Made by a program: the position numbers and the translations under genes
In this document: in pieces, positions 33,292-42,077 of the stretch
How the letters are laid out: each line of letters opens with the position of its first letter
How positions within the stretch are numbered: the first letter of the stretch is position 1
Source: an uncultured bacterium
GTDB taxonomy: Bacteria > Verrucomicrobiota > Kiritimatiellia > PWTM01
Length of the DNA stretch: 64,000 bases
Direction of reading: 5' to 3'
NCBI GenBank assembly: GCA_937139365.1
Contig: CAKZPT010000066.1
Location: 33,583-97,582, forward strand
The notes under the pieces: generated by a model
Databases searched by the model: none
Seen by the model: the letters and a program-made list of their open reading frames with translations, nothing else
What the model was told of the DNA's origin: nothing

Positions 33292-34560
33292 TCAACCGCG
33301 CGCGAATTCCACCGCCACCTCGATATGATGTGTGTGGGGAAACATGTCGATCGGTTGAATTTCGACGGCGCGGTAACCGGCCGACGCCAGCTCCCGCGCG
33401 TCCCGTCCCAGCGTCGCGGGGTTGCATGAGATATACAGGATGGCCGGGGCACCGCAGCGGGCGAGCCGGCGCCGCATCGCCGGCGAAAGGCCGGCCCTCG
33501 GTGGGTCCACCAGTACCAGATCGACCCCTTCGAGGTCGGCCCTTTCGGCTTCCCCACAACGCACATCGATTCCGTCAAGGCCGTTCGCCGCTACGTTGCG
33601 CCGCGCGGCTTCGACAGAACGGCGGTTCGATTCCCATGTGACCACGCGCGCGCCCCCCGCCGCCAATGCCGGCGAAATCGCCCCCGTTCCCGCGTACAGC
33701 TCCAGCACCTGCCGCGGACGGCGGGCCTCCGCACGGACGTGAACCCATGCCAGAAGACGATCCGCCTGAACTGTGTTGGTTTGAAAGAAATCCTCCGGCC
33801 CAAGGTCGAATAAAAATCCTCCCAGCTTCTCGCGCAGCCGGCCGTCCCCCGTCATGGCAAGAAACGGCCCGTCGCCCGCCGCGACCAGAAACGTGGTGGA
33901 CAGTTCCCCTAACGCGTTCCGCCATAAGTCTGGGTTGCGAAAGCGCCCTCCCCAGCGCAACGCGATCATCCGTTCGCCGGTCGCACGTCCCTCGCGAATG
34001 GTCAAACGAACCGGCCAATCGCACGGCGACAGGCGCCGAATCAAAGTCTCCGCGCGGCGCACTACCTCCTGAGACACCGGCGACTGAAGAAGGCAAGCGG
34101 CCGCCGATACCACCCGTTCGGGACAATGCCGTTCATGCAATCCGCAGACGGGTCGTCCCCCATCCCTGCCGAAAGAAAGCGACATCTTGTTGCGAAAAAA
34201 ACGTGGTGTCTCCATCCCGATTATCGGGCGGATTCGCTCCGGTTCCACGCCGGCCGGCGTCAGTGCCTCACGAACAATTCCCTCCTTTGCCCTCAATTGG
34301 GCGGCGGGGGCGACGTGTAGCCACGTGCACCCACCGCACCGGCCCGCCACCGGGCAATCAGGTACCAGCCGATACTTCGATGGCTCCACCACTGCCACGA
34401 TTTCGGCCCAGCCGTGCCGCGAGCAAAGTCGGGTTATTCGAAGGTCAAGCAGATCCCCAGGTGCAGCCCCTTCAACGAACATCGCCCTCCCTTCAAGGCG
34501 CGCCAGTCCATGTCCCTCATAGACAAGCTTTTCAATTCGTGCGCGAAACCGCCGGTCCAC
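33292..34560 (-). CDS. TrmA/RumA (RlmD)-family RNA uracil-C5-methyltransferase
   Basis: The 422-aa SAM-dependent enzyme methylates uracil C5 in 23S rRNA or tRNA. An N-terminal TRAM-like region (RARIEKLVYEGHGLARLEG) precedes the [4Fe-4S] motif CPVAGRCGGCTW (about residue 70), the SAM fold (LELYAGTGAISPAL), the VDPPRAG motif and the catalytic nucleophile Cys in YISCNPATLGRDA (about residue 390). Start is taken as GTG 34560; the frame is open further upstream, but that part is the antisense of tRNA-Leu. The gene begins only 27 bases after the tRNA 3' end. Confidence 0.92.
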   Translation of the reverse strand: MDRRFRARIEKLVYEGHGLARLEGRAMFVEGAAPGDLLDLRITRLCSRHGWAEIVAVVEPSKYRLVPDCPVAGRCGGCTWLHVAPAAQLRAKEGIVREALTPAGVEPERIRPIIGMETPRFFRNKMSLSFGRDGGRPVCGLHERHCPERVVSAAACLLQSPVSQEVVRRAETLIRRLSPCDWPVRLTIREGRATGERMIALRWGGRFRNPDLWRNALGELSTTFLVAAGDGPFLAMTGDGRLREKLGGFLFDLGPEDFFQTNTVQADRLLAWVHVRAEARRPRQVLELYAGTGAISPALAAGGARVVTWESNRRSVEAARRNVAANGLDGIDVRCGEAERADLEGVDLVLVDPPRAGLSPAMRRRLARCGAPAILYISCNPATLGRDARELASAGYRAVEIQPIDMFPHTHHIEVAVEFARG

Positions 34561-34587
34561 GGCTGCCGATGCGGTGGCGGCGGGGGA

Positions 34588-34673
34588 TGGTGCCGGAGGA
34601 GGGAGTCGAACCCTCACACCCTTGCGGGCGGCAGATTTTGAGTCTGCTGCGTCTGCCATTCCGCCACTCCGGC
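34588..34673 (-). tRNA. tRNA-Leu(CAA)
   Basis: On the minus strand the acceptor GCCGGAG (from 34673) pairs with CTCCGGC (34598-34592), followed by A and encoded CCA (34590-34588). Anticodon arm GCAGA-CTCAAAA-TCTGC gives anticodon CAA. A long variable arm (CGCCCGCAAGGGTG region) marks a class II tRNA, and the T arm is intact. Confidence 0.95.
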
Positions 34674-34850
34674 GCGCTGGAGGTGTTAGCAGGAAAGTGG
34701 CTGTCGAGCAAGCGAACCCGTGCAGTGGAACATATTGTCGAATGGGCGATTGACTCCCAATCCCCAGGCCGCTAATATGACGACGTGCCGTGGCGGAGCC
34801 CTATACTCAACGGGTTCCGAGCACGGGAACTTCACGGAAAGGTGATTCCG

Positions 34851-35165
34851 ATGGCCAAATCAACGAGGAAAACAGTTTCCAAGACAGTCAAGACGTCGAC
34901 CAAGGCCGCAGTCGAGGCGCCGCAGGTGGACCCAGTCGTGCGTCCGCAGGAGCCCAAACCCGGTCCGGCCTCTGTGAATACGCCAGCACTGGCCCCGTCC
35001 GCCCCGCAGACCACCAAGGTCACGAAGGAAGAGCGCCACCGGATGATTGCGGAGGCGGCGTACTACATCTCGCTGCGTCGCGGCCCCTCGAGCGATCCGA
35101 TGAAAAATTGGCTGGAGGCGGAGGCCCAGATCGACGCGCAATTAAAGCTCGACGGTCGCCTCTAA
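34851..35165 (+). CDS. DUF2934-domain protein
   Basis: The 104-aa basic protein has a Lys/Ala/Pro-rich N-terminal half (residues 1-60, probably disordered and nucleic-acid-binding) and a C-terminal DUF2934 motif RMIAEAAYYISLRRG ... NWLEAEAQID. Start ATG 34851 has AGGTGA upstream. Function of the domain is unknown; it is common in PVC and soil bacteria. It stands alone between tRNA-Leu and namZ. Confidence 0.85.
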   Translation: MAKSTRKTVSKTVKTSTKAAVEAPQVDPVVRPQEPKPGPASVNTPALAPSAPQTTKVTKEERHRMIAEAAYYISLRRGPSSDPMKNWLEAEAQIDAQLKLDGRL

Positions 35166-35278
35166 GCCCGCTGGCCGCCGATCTTCGGCGGGCCTACACG
35201 CCCTTCCTCTCCGAATGGGGGGGTGTGGCTTGTCAATAGGCGTTGTCAAGGCCGCATTCAGTGCGTGGCCAGAGACTT

Positions 35279-35362
35279 AAAAGGGGACAGGCACAAATTC
35301 GCAAAGGCTTTTCATTCATGGTCAATGCCTTGGGTGCATATGATTCTTGCCTGTCCCCTGTT
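35279..35362. repeat. REP-like palindromic element (GGGGACAGGCA ... TGCCTGTCCCC)
   Basis: GGGGACAGGCA at 35283-35293 and its exact reverse complement at 35348-35358 flank a 54-base AT-richer core, giving a 76-base inverted repeat in a gene-free stretch. AAAAGGGGACAGGCAC-type ends are typical of REP/REPIN elements spread by RAYT (TnpA-REP) transposases. No transposase is present, so it would be moved in trans. Confidence 0.6.
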
Positions 35363-35441
35363 CGTGTCCGATCGGCGGCGCGGCCTAGGATAACGAGGAT
35401 GAGCTAAGAATAGACGGTGGGGGACGAGCGGACTTGCGAGG

Positions 35442-36617
35442 GTGCGATCCTCTCGTCATCCTCCAGCCGTGGCGGCGGCCTTCCAGACCGGCCTAGAGCG
35501 GCTTCTTAATGCAGATAAACTTCCCAGGCCAGCATCGTTCGGACTTCTGGCCCATGCCGCCAGCCTACACTCCGGCGGCTCGCACGCGGTGGAGTTGCTG
35601 TATCGCCACTGCGGGCGACGTCTGAAGGCGTTGTTTGCTCCAGAACACGGCTGGTCTTCCGCCGAAGATGCCGGCGCGCCGGTCCCCTCTTCCATGCATC
35701 CCGATCTCGGCATTCCGATTCATTCCCTCCACGGTGCCCATCGCACTCCGACGGCCGATATGCTGGCAGGAATCGACGTCCTCCTGATCGATCTGCGGGA
35801 CATCGGCGTTCGCTGCTACACCTACGTGGCCACCCTTCGTTACGTCCTCGATGCTGCAGCCGCTCACGGCTTTGGGGTGATCGTCTGTGATCGACCAATC
35901 CCGCTTCCCGCCGTCGTGGATGGCCCTGGCCTGGAGCCCGAGTTCGCCAGTTTCGTCGCGCCGTTTCCGGCCCCCTTTCTGTACGGAATGACCCCGGCCG
36001 AGACCGCGCGCTGGTTGGCGAAGACTCTGAAACTCAACCTGGATCTTCATGTCTCCACGATGCGCGGGTGGCGGGCCGGCCAGTGGCCCTTCGGCGATAC
36101 GGCGCCTCCATGGTGTCCGCCTTCGCCCGGCATCCGAGCATGGGAAAGCGCCCGCGCCTATCCGGCCACCGTTTGGACGGAGGCGCTGCCCTCCTTGGAC
36201 TGCGACCGCGGAGGTATACTTCCGTTTCAGGTGCTCGGGGCCCCATGGCTCGATGCGCGCGCGATCCTCTCGCGCGTCGGACGGGCCCCACCAGGCGCCC
36301 GCCTCCATCCGCACCGGTATCTCTCGGGCGGGCGGCAGCAAAATGGCATCCGAATCGCGATCACCGATCCCGCTGCATTCCGGCCCGTCGCGCTGGCGGC
36401 GCGTCTCCTTTCGGCGATCGCTGACGTGCACGGCCCATCCGCCCTGTGGACCGCGCCGCCGGCCCGACTGCGGTGGTTCGATGCGCTCGCCGGCACCGCG
36501 CATTTCTGCACCGCCCTCCAGCGCGGCGCCTCGCCCGCCTCCCTGGTCCGCCAATGGCGGCGCGAGATGGCCCAATTTCTGGACGAGCGTGACGCCGCGC
36601 TCCTTTACGCGCGCTGA
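35442..36617 (+). CDS. namZ: exo-beta-N-acetylmuramidase NamZ (DUF1343 family)
   Basis: The 391-aa protein matches DUF1343/NamZ (GH171), which releases N-acetylmuramic acid from the non-reducing end of peptidoglycan fragments. Conserved blocks: FAPEHGWSSAEDAG, PIHSLHGAHRTPT, IDVLLIDLRDIGVRCYTY, VCDRPIPL, VDGPGLEPEF and NFAASLD-like YLSGGRQQNG. No signal peptide is seen with the GTG 35442 start, so it may be cytoplasmic or the true start may differ. No other murein-recycling gene is adjacent. Confidence 0.87.
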   Translation: MRSSRHPPAVAAAFQTGLERLLNADKLPRPASFGLLAHAASLHSGGSHAVELLYRHCGRRLKALFAPEHGWSSAEDAGAPVPSSMHPDLGIPIHSLHGAHRTPTADMLAGIDVLLIDLRDIGVRCYTYVATLRYVLDAAAAHGFGVIVCDRPIPLPAVVDGPGLEPEFASFVAPFPAPFLYGMTPAETARWLAKTLKLNLDLHVSTMRGWRAGQWPFGDTAPPWCPPSPGIRAWESARAYPATVWTEALPSLDCDRGGILPFQVLGAPWLDARAILSRVGRAPPGARLHPHRYLSGGRQQNGIRIAITDPAAFRPVALAARLLSAIADVHGPSALWTAPPARLRWFDALAGTAHFCTALQRGASPASLVRQWRREMAQFLDERDAALLYAR

Positions 36618-36870
36618 ATACGCCATACAGGTCTCGGCGTGTCTGTTCCTGTGCGAAGCCATTCCGCCGACGCCGTCTGGCTCCACCTCCTCGTTCCAAG
36701 GTTTGGAAAACTTTCCCCATGGATGGTCCAATGTTGGAAAAACTTCGGGCCACGAGTATCGCTTCCCCCCCGGGTGTCCAGACCAGCGGGCCGCCCCTCT
36801 CCCTGCATGGCGACCACCCTGTCCATCGGGGTCTTCACAGACAGATGACTGGCCGACGTTCGCATTCAGC

Positions 36871-36899
36871 TTGAATGCGCATTGCCGACGGATTATGGT
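36871..36899 (+). promoter_or_regulatory. candidate promoter of the thiC transcript
   Basis: TTGAAT (36871-36876) and TATGGT (36894-36899) are 17 bases apart. Transcription would start near 36906, which is exactly the first base of the riboswitch P1 helix. Confidence 0.4.
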
Positions 36900-36905
36900 G
36901 GACCT

Positions 36906-36995
36906 GGTCGCTGGGGGAGTCGGCAACGACTGAGATCCGAAGCACGGAAACCCCACGAACCTGATCCGGGTGATGCCGGCGTAGGGAACGCGGCC
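36906..36995 (+). promoter_or_regulatory. TPP riboswitch (THI element) upstream of thiC
   Basis: The conserved THI-box parts are present in order: CTGAGA at 36930-36935, and at 36957-36988 a GAACCTGATC block followed by ATGCCGGCGTAGGGAA. P1 is formed by GGTCGC (36906-36911) and GCGGCC (36990-36995) with one G-U pair. It lies 38 bases before the thiC ATG, so ligand binding probably blocks translation or causes early termination; no clear terminator hairpin was seen in the short gap. Confidence 0.93.
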
Positions 36996-37033
36996 ATGCA
37001 CGCCTTCTTCCCTTCCCGGCGAGGACGACCACA

Positions 37034-38338
37034 ATGACGACCCAAATGTTGCGGGCGCGCGCCGGTGAGTTCACCCCGGAGATCGCCCTCGTCGCCGCCG
37101 ACGAACGCCTTCCCGGCGAGGCGGTCCGGACCGCCGTCGCGGAAGGCCGGATCGTCATCCCGGCCAATCCCCGTCACGCTGGCCTCCAGCCTGTCGGCAT
37201 CGGCCGGGGATTGCGCGTGAAGGTCAACACCAACCTCGGCACCTCGACGGTCAGCGGATCCGCGGATGACGAACTGGCCAAGCTTGAGCTTGCGCTCCGG
37301 CTGGGGACGGACACGGTCATGGACCTGTCCACAGGGCCGTCGGCGGCCGATCTGCGGCGACGCGTGCTGACGGTCTGCCCGCGGCCGGTGGGCACCGTGC
37401 CGCTGTACGATGCCGTCTCTGGAGCCGACGACCCAGCGGACCTGTCGCCGAACGATTTTCTATCCGCCATCGAGGCTCACGCAGAGATTGGCGTGGATTT
37501 CATGACGCTCCACGCCGGCGTCCTGCGCCGTCACATTCCACTCGTGGATCGGCGGCTGGCGGGGGTGGTCAGCCGTGGCGGCGGCTTGATCATTCACTGG
37601 ATGCGCCGGCGCGGCTGGGAGAATCCCCTATACGAGAGGTTCGACGACGTTCTGGACATCTGTCGCGCCCACGACGTCACCCTCTCGCTCGGCGACGGGC
37701 TGCGGCCGGGCTGCCTGGCGGATGCCTCCGACGAAGCGCAGTTCGCAGAACTGGGCGTCCTCGGCGAACTCGTCCGCCGGTCGCGCGCGGCGGGCGTGCA
37801 GGCGATGGTCGAGGGACCGGGGCACGTCCCCCTTCACCAGATCGCGGACAACATGCGACGGGAGCGGGAGGCGTGCGACGACGCGCCCTTTTACGTCCTC
37901 GGCCCGCTGGTCGCGGACTGCGCGCCGGGCTACGACCACATCACTGGCGCCATCGGCGGCGCGTGGGCGGCCTTCCACGGGGCGGCCATGCTCTGCTACG
38001 TGACGCCGGCCGAGCACCTCGGTCTGCCCGACCTGGAGGACGTCCGGCAGGGACTGGTCGCATTCCGGCTGGCCGCCCACGCCGCCGACGTTGCGCTGGG
38101 ACATCCCGGCGCGCGGGAACGAAACGACGCCATCTCGGGAGCGCGCGCCCGTCTCGACTGGGCCAGCCAGTTCGCCCATGCGCTCGATCCCTCGCGCGCG
38201 CGAGAGATTCGCGACCGCTGCCTTGCACGCTCAGCCGCCGCGCCGGCCAAAGGGTCGGACTGGTGCACCATGTGCGGGCCGAAATTCTGCCCCATGCGGC
38301 TGCAGCGCATGGACCGCGAATCGACGGTCGCCTCCTAG
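37034..38338 (+). CDS. thiC: phosphomethylpyrimidine synthase ThiC
   Basis: The 434-aa radical SAM enzyme converts aminoimidazole ribotide to HMP-P in thiamine synthesis. The C-terminal cluster motif is CTMCGPKFCPM (about residues 415-425). Core blocks include VNTNLGTST, MDLSTGPSA, DFMTLHAG, MVEGPGHVP, FYVLGPLVADCAPGYDHI and GPLVADCAPG. It lacks the long N-terminal domain of proteobacterial ThiC and is of the short type found in clostridia and many anaerobes. It is controlled by the TPP riboswitch just upstream and overlaps the rmuC stop by 4 bases. Confidence 0.97.
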   Translation: MTTQMLRARAGEFTPEIALVAADERLPGEAVRTAVAEGRIVIPANPRHAGLQPVGIGRGLRVKVNTNLGTSTVSGSADDELAKLELALRLGTDTVMDLSTGPSAADLRRRVLTVCPRPVGTVPLYDAVSGADDPADLSPNDFLSAIEAHAEIGVDFMTLHAGVLRRHIPLVDRRLAGVVSRGGGLIIHWMRRRGWENPLYERFDDVLDICRAHDVTLSLGDGLRPGCLADASDEAQFAELGVLGELVRRSRAAGVQAMVEGPGHVPLHQIADNMRREREACDDAPFYVLGPLVADCAPGYDHITGAIGGAWAAFHGAAMLCYVTPAEHLGLPDLEDVRQGLVAFRLAAHAADVALGHPGARERNDAISGARARLDWASQFAHALDPSRAREIRDRCLARSAAAPAKGSDWCTMCGPKFCPMRLQRMDRESTVAS

Positions 38339-39723
38339 CCGTTCTCCTCCAGGCCGGCCTCCGTCCCCGAGGTGGTGCCCGCCTCGCGCCACGGAGGCGG
38401 ATTGGGGCGCAGATCGATCAGGGACGGCTCGGTCGGGTCCTTGAGCCCCGTCGCGACGTCCAGTTCGGCGAACCGCCGCGCCATCGGCAACAGCCGGCTG
38501 TCCAAACTGGCGACGCAGCGATTGTGGGACTCGACCGCCCGGCGCAGAGCATCGCCCTCTTTGTCAAAGTGCTCCAGGACCGTCGCCAGCCGGTTGTACA
38601 GTTCCCGCCCCCACTCGGCGATCTGTTGCGCCGTCTTTTCGATCGTCTTTTGCCGCCAGCCATGGGCGATGGTCTTCAGTAGCCCGATCAGAATGGTCGG
38701 CGTGGCGGGGATGACGCCCGTGCTGAATCCGTCCTCGATCAACGTGGGATCCTGCTGGAACGCAGCGCTGAGAAACGACTCGCCGGGCAGGAACATCACA
38801 ACGAAATTTGGGGTCGGCTGAAAGCGTTCCCAATACGACTTCTGGCTCAACTCGCGAAGCTTTTCGCGCACATGCCGGGCATGGCGGGCCAGGTGCTCGG
38901 AGCGGGTTGCATCGTCCGCCGCCGCCATCGCGTCGAGGTAGGCGGCGATCGGCGTTTTGGCATCCACCACGATTTGCCGACCTTCGGGCAGGTGGATCAC
39001 CATGTCCGGACGCAGTCGATCCTCCGCGCCCGCGCTCACCTGTTCGGAAAAATCGCAATGTTCGAGCATGCCGGCCAGTTCCACGACCCGGCGAAGTTGC
39101 AGCTCGCCCCATTGCCCCCGGGTTTGGGGGGCCGACAGGGCGCGGGACAGAGTGCCGGTCTCCTGGCGAAGGATCTGGACCTGCTCCAGCAGGCCCCGGT
39201 AGGCGCCTTCGCGGAGGCTTTCGATCTGGCGGGTGGCGGCCTCGAGACGGCCCAACGCCTCGCGGACTGGGGCCACCAGCCCTTCGACGGCTTTGCGCCG
39301 CTCCTCCAGATCGCCGGCCGTCTCGGCGCGCACCGTCTCCATCTCGCGCCGGGCCCGGGCGAGAAACTGCTCGGCATTCTCCTTTAGCGCGGCCGCCGAG
39401 ATCTCACGAAACACATGTTGGAGGTCGGCCCGGGCCCGCTCAAGCAACTGGAGCTTTTCCGCCGCCGCGGCCTGCCCGGCCTTGAGCTCGGCCTCCAGCC
39501 GCGCCACGGCGGTGCGGGCTTCGCCGAGCTCGTACCGGAGTCGGTCCCGTTCCTGCTCGAGCTGCCGGCCCGCCGTCTCCTGTTCGGACGCCCGACGTTC
39601 CTCCGCCGCCAGCCGTTCGGTCAACTGGGCCAGCCGGGGCGCGGCGCGGCCACGGGCAGCAATCCATGCGACGATCGCGCCCACCACCGCCCCCCCCGCA
39701 AACCATGCCATCTCCGCGTCCAC
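38335..39723 (-). CDS. rmuC: DNA recombination protein RmuC
   Basis: The 462-aa protein has one N-terminal membrane helix (MAWFAGGAVVGAIVAWIAA), a long coiled coil (about residues 25-190) and the RmuC nuclease-like core: RGQWGELQLRRVVELAGM, PDMVIHLPEGRQIVVDAKTP, PNFVVMFLPGES and PATPTILIGLLKTIAHGW. RmuC limits inversions at short inverted repeats; the core has PD-(D/E)xK-like residues. GTG 39723 is chosen because GGGGAG is eight bases upstream. It converges with thiC. Confidence 0.92.
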   Translation of the reverse strand: MDAEMAWFAGGAVVGAIVAWIAARGRAAPRLAQLTERLAAEERRASEQETAGRQLEQERDRLRYELGEARTAVARLEAELKAGQAAAAEKLQLLERARADLQHVFREISAAALKENAEQFLARARREMETVRAETAGDLEERRKAVEGLVAPVREALGRLEAATRQIESLREGAYRGLLEQVQILRQETGTLSRALSAPQTRGQWGELQLRRVVELAGMLEHCDFSEQVSAGAEDRLRPDMVIHLPEGRQIVVDAKTPIAAYLDAMAAADDATRSEHLARHARHVREKLRELSQKSYWERFQPTPNFVVMFLPGESFLSAAFQQDPTLIEDGFSTGVIPATPTILIGLLKTIAHGWRQKTIEKTAQQIAEWGRELYNRLATVLEHFDKEGDALRRAVESHNRCVASLDSRLLPMARRFAELDVATGLKDPTEPSLIDLRPNPPPWREAGTTSGTEAGLEENG

Positions 39724-39835
39724 GATTGAACTCCCCTGACGAACACTACACAAGTCCACGCCGTGCGTCACCCTCCGCATGGCGGCGCGGGCACGGGCAT
39801 TCGACCGGATAACCGCCGTCGCATACACTGGACGC

Positions 39836-41086
39836 GTGAGCGACGCCACACCACAATCCATCCGTCTGCCGGGGGGCCTCACCGGCCGTCTCATCCGGCT
39901 GGCCGTCAGCCCCGGCCGCGATCCCCGAAGCACGGCCGCGCGGCAGGCGCTCGGCGAGTTCGAGGGGGTTCTCAGCACGGCGGTCAGCGTGGCGTTGGCG
40001 ACGTTCAAGGCGGTGCTGAGCTGGGTGTCCGGCAGCATATCGATGCTCGCCGATGCGGTGAACAACACCGCGGACATCGCCAGCAGCCTATTCATTGCGC
40101 TGAGCTGCCGATGGGCCCGCAAGCCGGGCGACGCCCGTCACCCGTTCGGCCACGGACGGATGGAAACGGTAGCCACGTTGGTGCTCTCGTTCTTTCTGAT
40201 CGCCGTTGCCCTGCAGGTGGCCGGGGCGGGCGTGCGCCGACTCTGGCGGCCTGAGCCGTGTGCGGCGCCGCCCTGGTTGCTGGTGTCGGTCGGGGCGGCC
40301 ATCGCACTCAAAAGCGGGATGGCGCGATTCGCCTGGGTGGCCGCGCGAACCTCGGGATCGGAAGTGATCGAGGCGGATGCGTGGAACCACTTGTTCGACA
40401 TCGCCGCCACCTCGCTGGTCTTGGTCGCGCTGGGCGGGGCCCGGCTTGGAGTTCACCGGCTGGACGGGTGGGCGGCAATCGGGGTATCGGGATTCATCGC
40501 GTGGACCGGCATCCGCTACACGCGGACCGCCCTCAGCGCCTTGATCGGGGAGGCCCCCTCTCCCGCGGACCTGGCACGCATCCGGGGGCTGGCCGCCTCC
40601 GTACCGGGCGTGCAGAGCGTCCACGATATCTTGGTCCACAGCTACGGGGACGCGAAACTGGTCTCGTTTCACATCGAAGTGGATTCCTCGCTGTCGCTCA
40701 ACGACGCGCACGGGATCGCCGAGGCCGCCGAGGCGAGGGTTGCCGCCGCGACGGGATCCAAGGTGGTTGTTCATGTCGATCCCGTGGACCGCCGCCATCC
40801 GGATTTCGCGGCCGCCGAGGCCTCGCTGCGAGCCTACGTGGGCGACCATACCGAAGTGGCCGGGTACCACGACCTTCGCCTGACCGGGCCGGCGGGCTCC
40901 GCCGACCTCGCAGTGGACATCGTGGTGCGAGGCGAATCCGACGGCGCGGCTGCGGACGTCGGCCCGATGCGGAATCGCCTGCAGGACCAGTTGCGGCGCG
41001 ACGTGCCGGGTCTGCGCCGCATCGACCTGGGGTTCGAGCGCGAGCACGGCGCCGCACACGAGGACCGCCGCGTCTATCCCCCATGA
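39836..41086 (+). CDS. cation diffusion facilitator (CDF) family transporter
   Basis: The 416-aa protein has about six membrane helices (about residues 35-220) and a long cytoplasmic tail with two ferredoxin-like metal-sensing modules. Metal-site motifs are LADAVNNTADI in TM2 and ADAWNHLFDIA in TM5, with family signature HPFGHGRMETV in between. CDF proteins export Zn2+, Fe2+, Mn2+ or Co2+ by proton antiport. GTG 39836 is taken as start; ATG 39779 would add 19 unlikely residues. Its stop overlaps the Xer start (ATGA). Confidence 0.88.
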   Translation: MSDATPQSIRLPGGLTGRLIRLAVSPGRDPRSTAARQALGEFEGVLSTAVSVALATFKAVLSWVSGSISMLADAVNNTADIASSLFIALSCRWARKPGDARHPFGHGRMETVATLVLSFFLIAVALQVAGAGVRRLWRPEPCAAPPWLLVSVGAAIALKSGMARFAWVAARTSGSEVIEADAWNHLFDIAATSLVLVALGGARLGVHRLDGWAAIGVSGFIAWTGIRYTRTALSALIGEAPSPADLARIRGLAASVPGVQSVHDILVHSYGDAKLVSFHIEVDSSLSLNDAHGIAEAAEARVAAATGSKVVVHVDPVDRRHPDFAAAEASLRAYVGDHTEVAGYHDLRLTGPAGSADLAVDIVVRGESDGAAADVGPMRNRLQDQLRRDVPGLRRIDLGFEREHGAAHEDRRVYPP

Positions 41087-42063
41087 ACCGCAACGCGTCC
41101 GCCGCCGTGGAGGCGGATCCGGCCGTCCGCCGGTTTGTCGCGCATCTGCAGGCCGAGCGCAACGCCTCCGCGCACACGATCGCCGCCTACCGGAGCGACC
41201 TGGCGCAGTTTGCGGACCTCACTTGGGGGCCGGCCGCCGCCCCGCCGTTCCCGTGGGCGGAATGCGACCGGTACGCCGCTCGGCGTTTTCTCGCCTCGCT
41301 GCACCGCGCTGGCGCCGCGCCCACGACCCTCGGCCGCAAAGGTTCCGCCCTCCGGACCTTTTTCCGCTTCCTCGAGCGCGAAGGGCTGGTCGCGGACAAC
41401 CCCTTTCGCGCCGTCCGATCGCCGCGCCAGGGCCGCGCGCTTCCCCGCGTGCTATCCGTCGCCGAGGTCGGCCGGCTGCTCGATGCGCCCGCGCGGATCG
41501 CCGAGGCCGCGCTGGCCCGCGCCCCACGCCCTGAACGACGCCGGTGGGTCGAATACGCCGCCGCCCGCGACGCCGCGATCCTGGAGCTCCTCTACAGCAC
41601 GGGGATGCGGCTGGCCGAATGCGCGTCGCTGACCGACTCCAGGGTGGACATGCTCGCCGGCGTGGTCCGGGTGGCGGGAAAAGGCCGGAAGGAGCGGCTG
41701 TGCCCCCTTGGTCGCCCAGCCCTTCGCGCGCTGGGCCGCGCGACGGAGCTGCGCGACGCAGTGGTCCCGACGACCGGCGGCCGCGATCGGCCCTTATTCG
41801 TCAACCGACACGGAACACGCTTGACGGGCCGGTCCGTCGAGCGCCTGCTGAAACCTTATCTTGCCGCAGCGGGCCTGCCGCCGGACGTGACTCCGCACAC
41901 CCTCCGGCACAGCTTTGCCACACACCTGCTCGACGCTGGCGCGGACCTGCGGAGCGTCCAAGAGCTGTTGGGGCACGCCAGCCTGTCCACCACGCAACTC
42001 TACACGCACGTGTCCATCGAACGCCTTCGGGAGGTGTACGATAAAGCCCACCCGCGCCCCTGA
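41083..42063 (+). CDS. Xer-type tyrosine recombinase
   Basis: The 326-aa site-specific recombinase has a SAM-like N-terminal core-binding domain (about residues 12-105, HLQAERNASAHTIAAYRSDL) and a catalytic domain with the R-K-H-R-H-Y set: STGMRLAE, GKGRKER, HTLRHSFATHLL, LLGHASLSTTQ and the nucleophile in YTHVS. Length is typical of XerC/XerD, so chromosome dimer resolution is more likely than phage integration; no attachment site or phage gene is nearby. Coupled to the CDF gene by ATGA. Confidence 0.92.
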   Translation: MNRNASAAVEADPAVRRFVAHLQAERNASAHTIAAYRSDLAQFADLTWGPAAAPPFPWAECDRYAARRFLASLHRAGAAPTTLGRKGSALRTFFRFLEREGLVADNPFRAVRSPRQGRALPRVLSVAEVGRLLDAPARIAEAALARAPRPERRRWVEYAAARDAAILELLYSTGMRLAECASLTDSRVDMLAGVVRVAGKGRKERLCPLGRPALRALGRATELRDAVVPTTGGRDRPLFVNRHGTRLTGRSVERLLKPYLAAAGLPPDVTPHTLRHSFATHLLDAGADLRSVQELLGHASLSTTQLYTHVSIERLREVYDKAHPRP

Positions 42064-42077
42064 ACGCGACCGCCGGG

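Noticed and set aside
34561..34659. N-terminal extension of the RNA methyltransferase (MADAADSKSAARKG-like)
   Set aside because: It is the tRNA-Leu gene read as protein; the real start is the GTG at 34560.
41083..42063. Xer recombinase as an integrase of a mobile element
   Set aside because: No phage, transfer or cargo genes, no flanking repeats, and the length and motifs fit housekeeping XerC/D.
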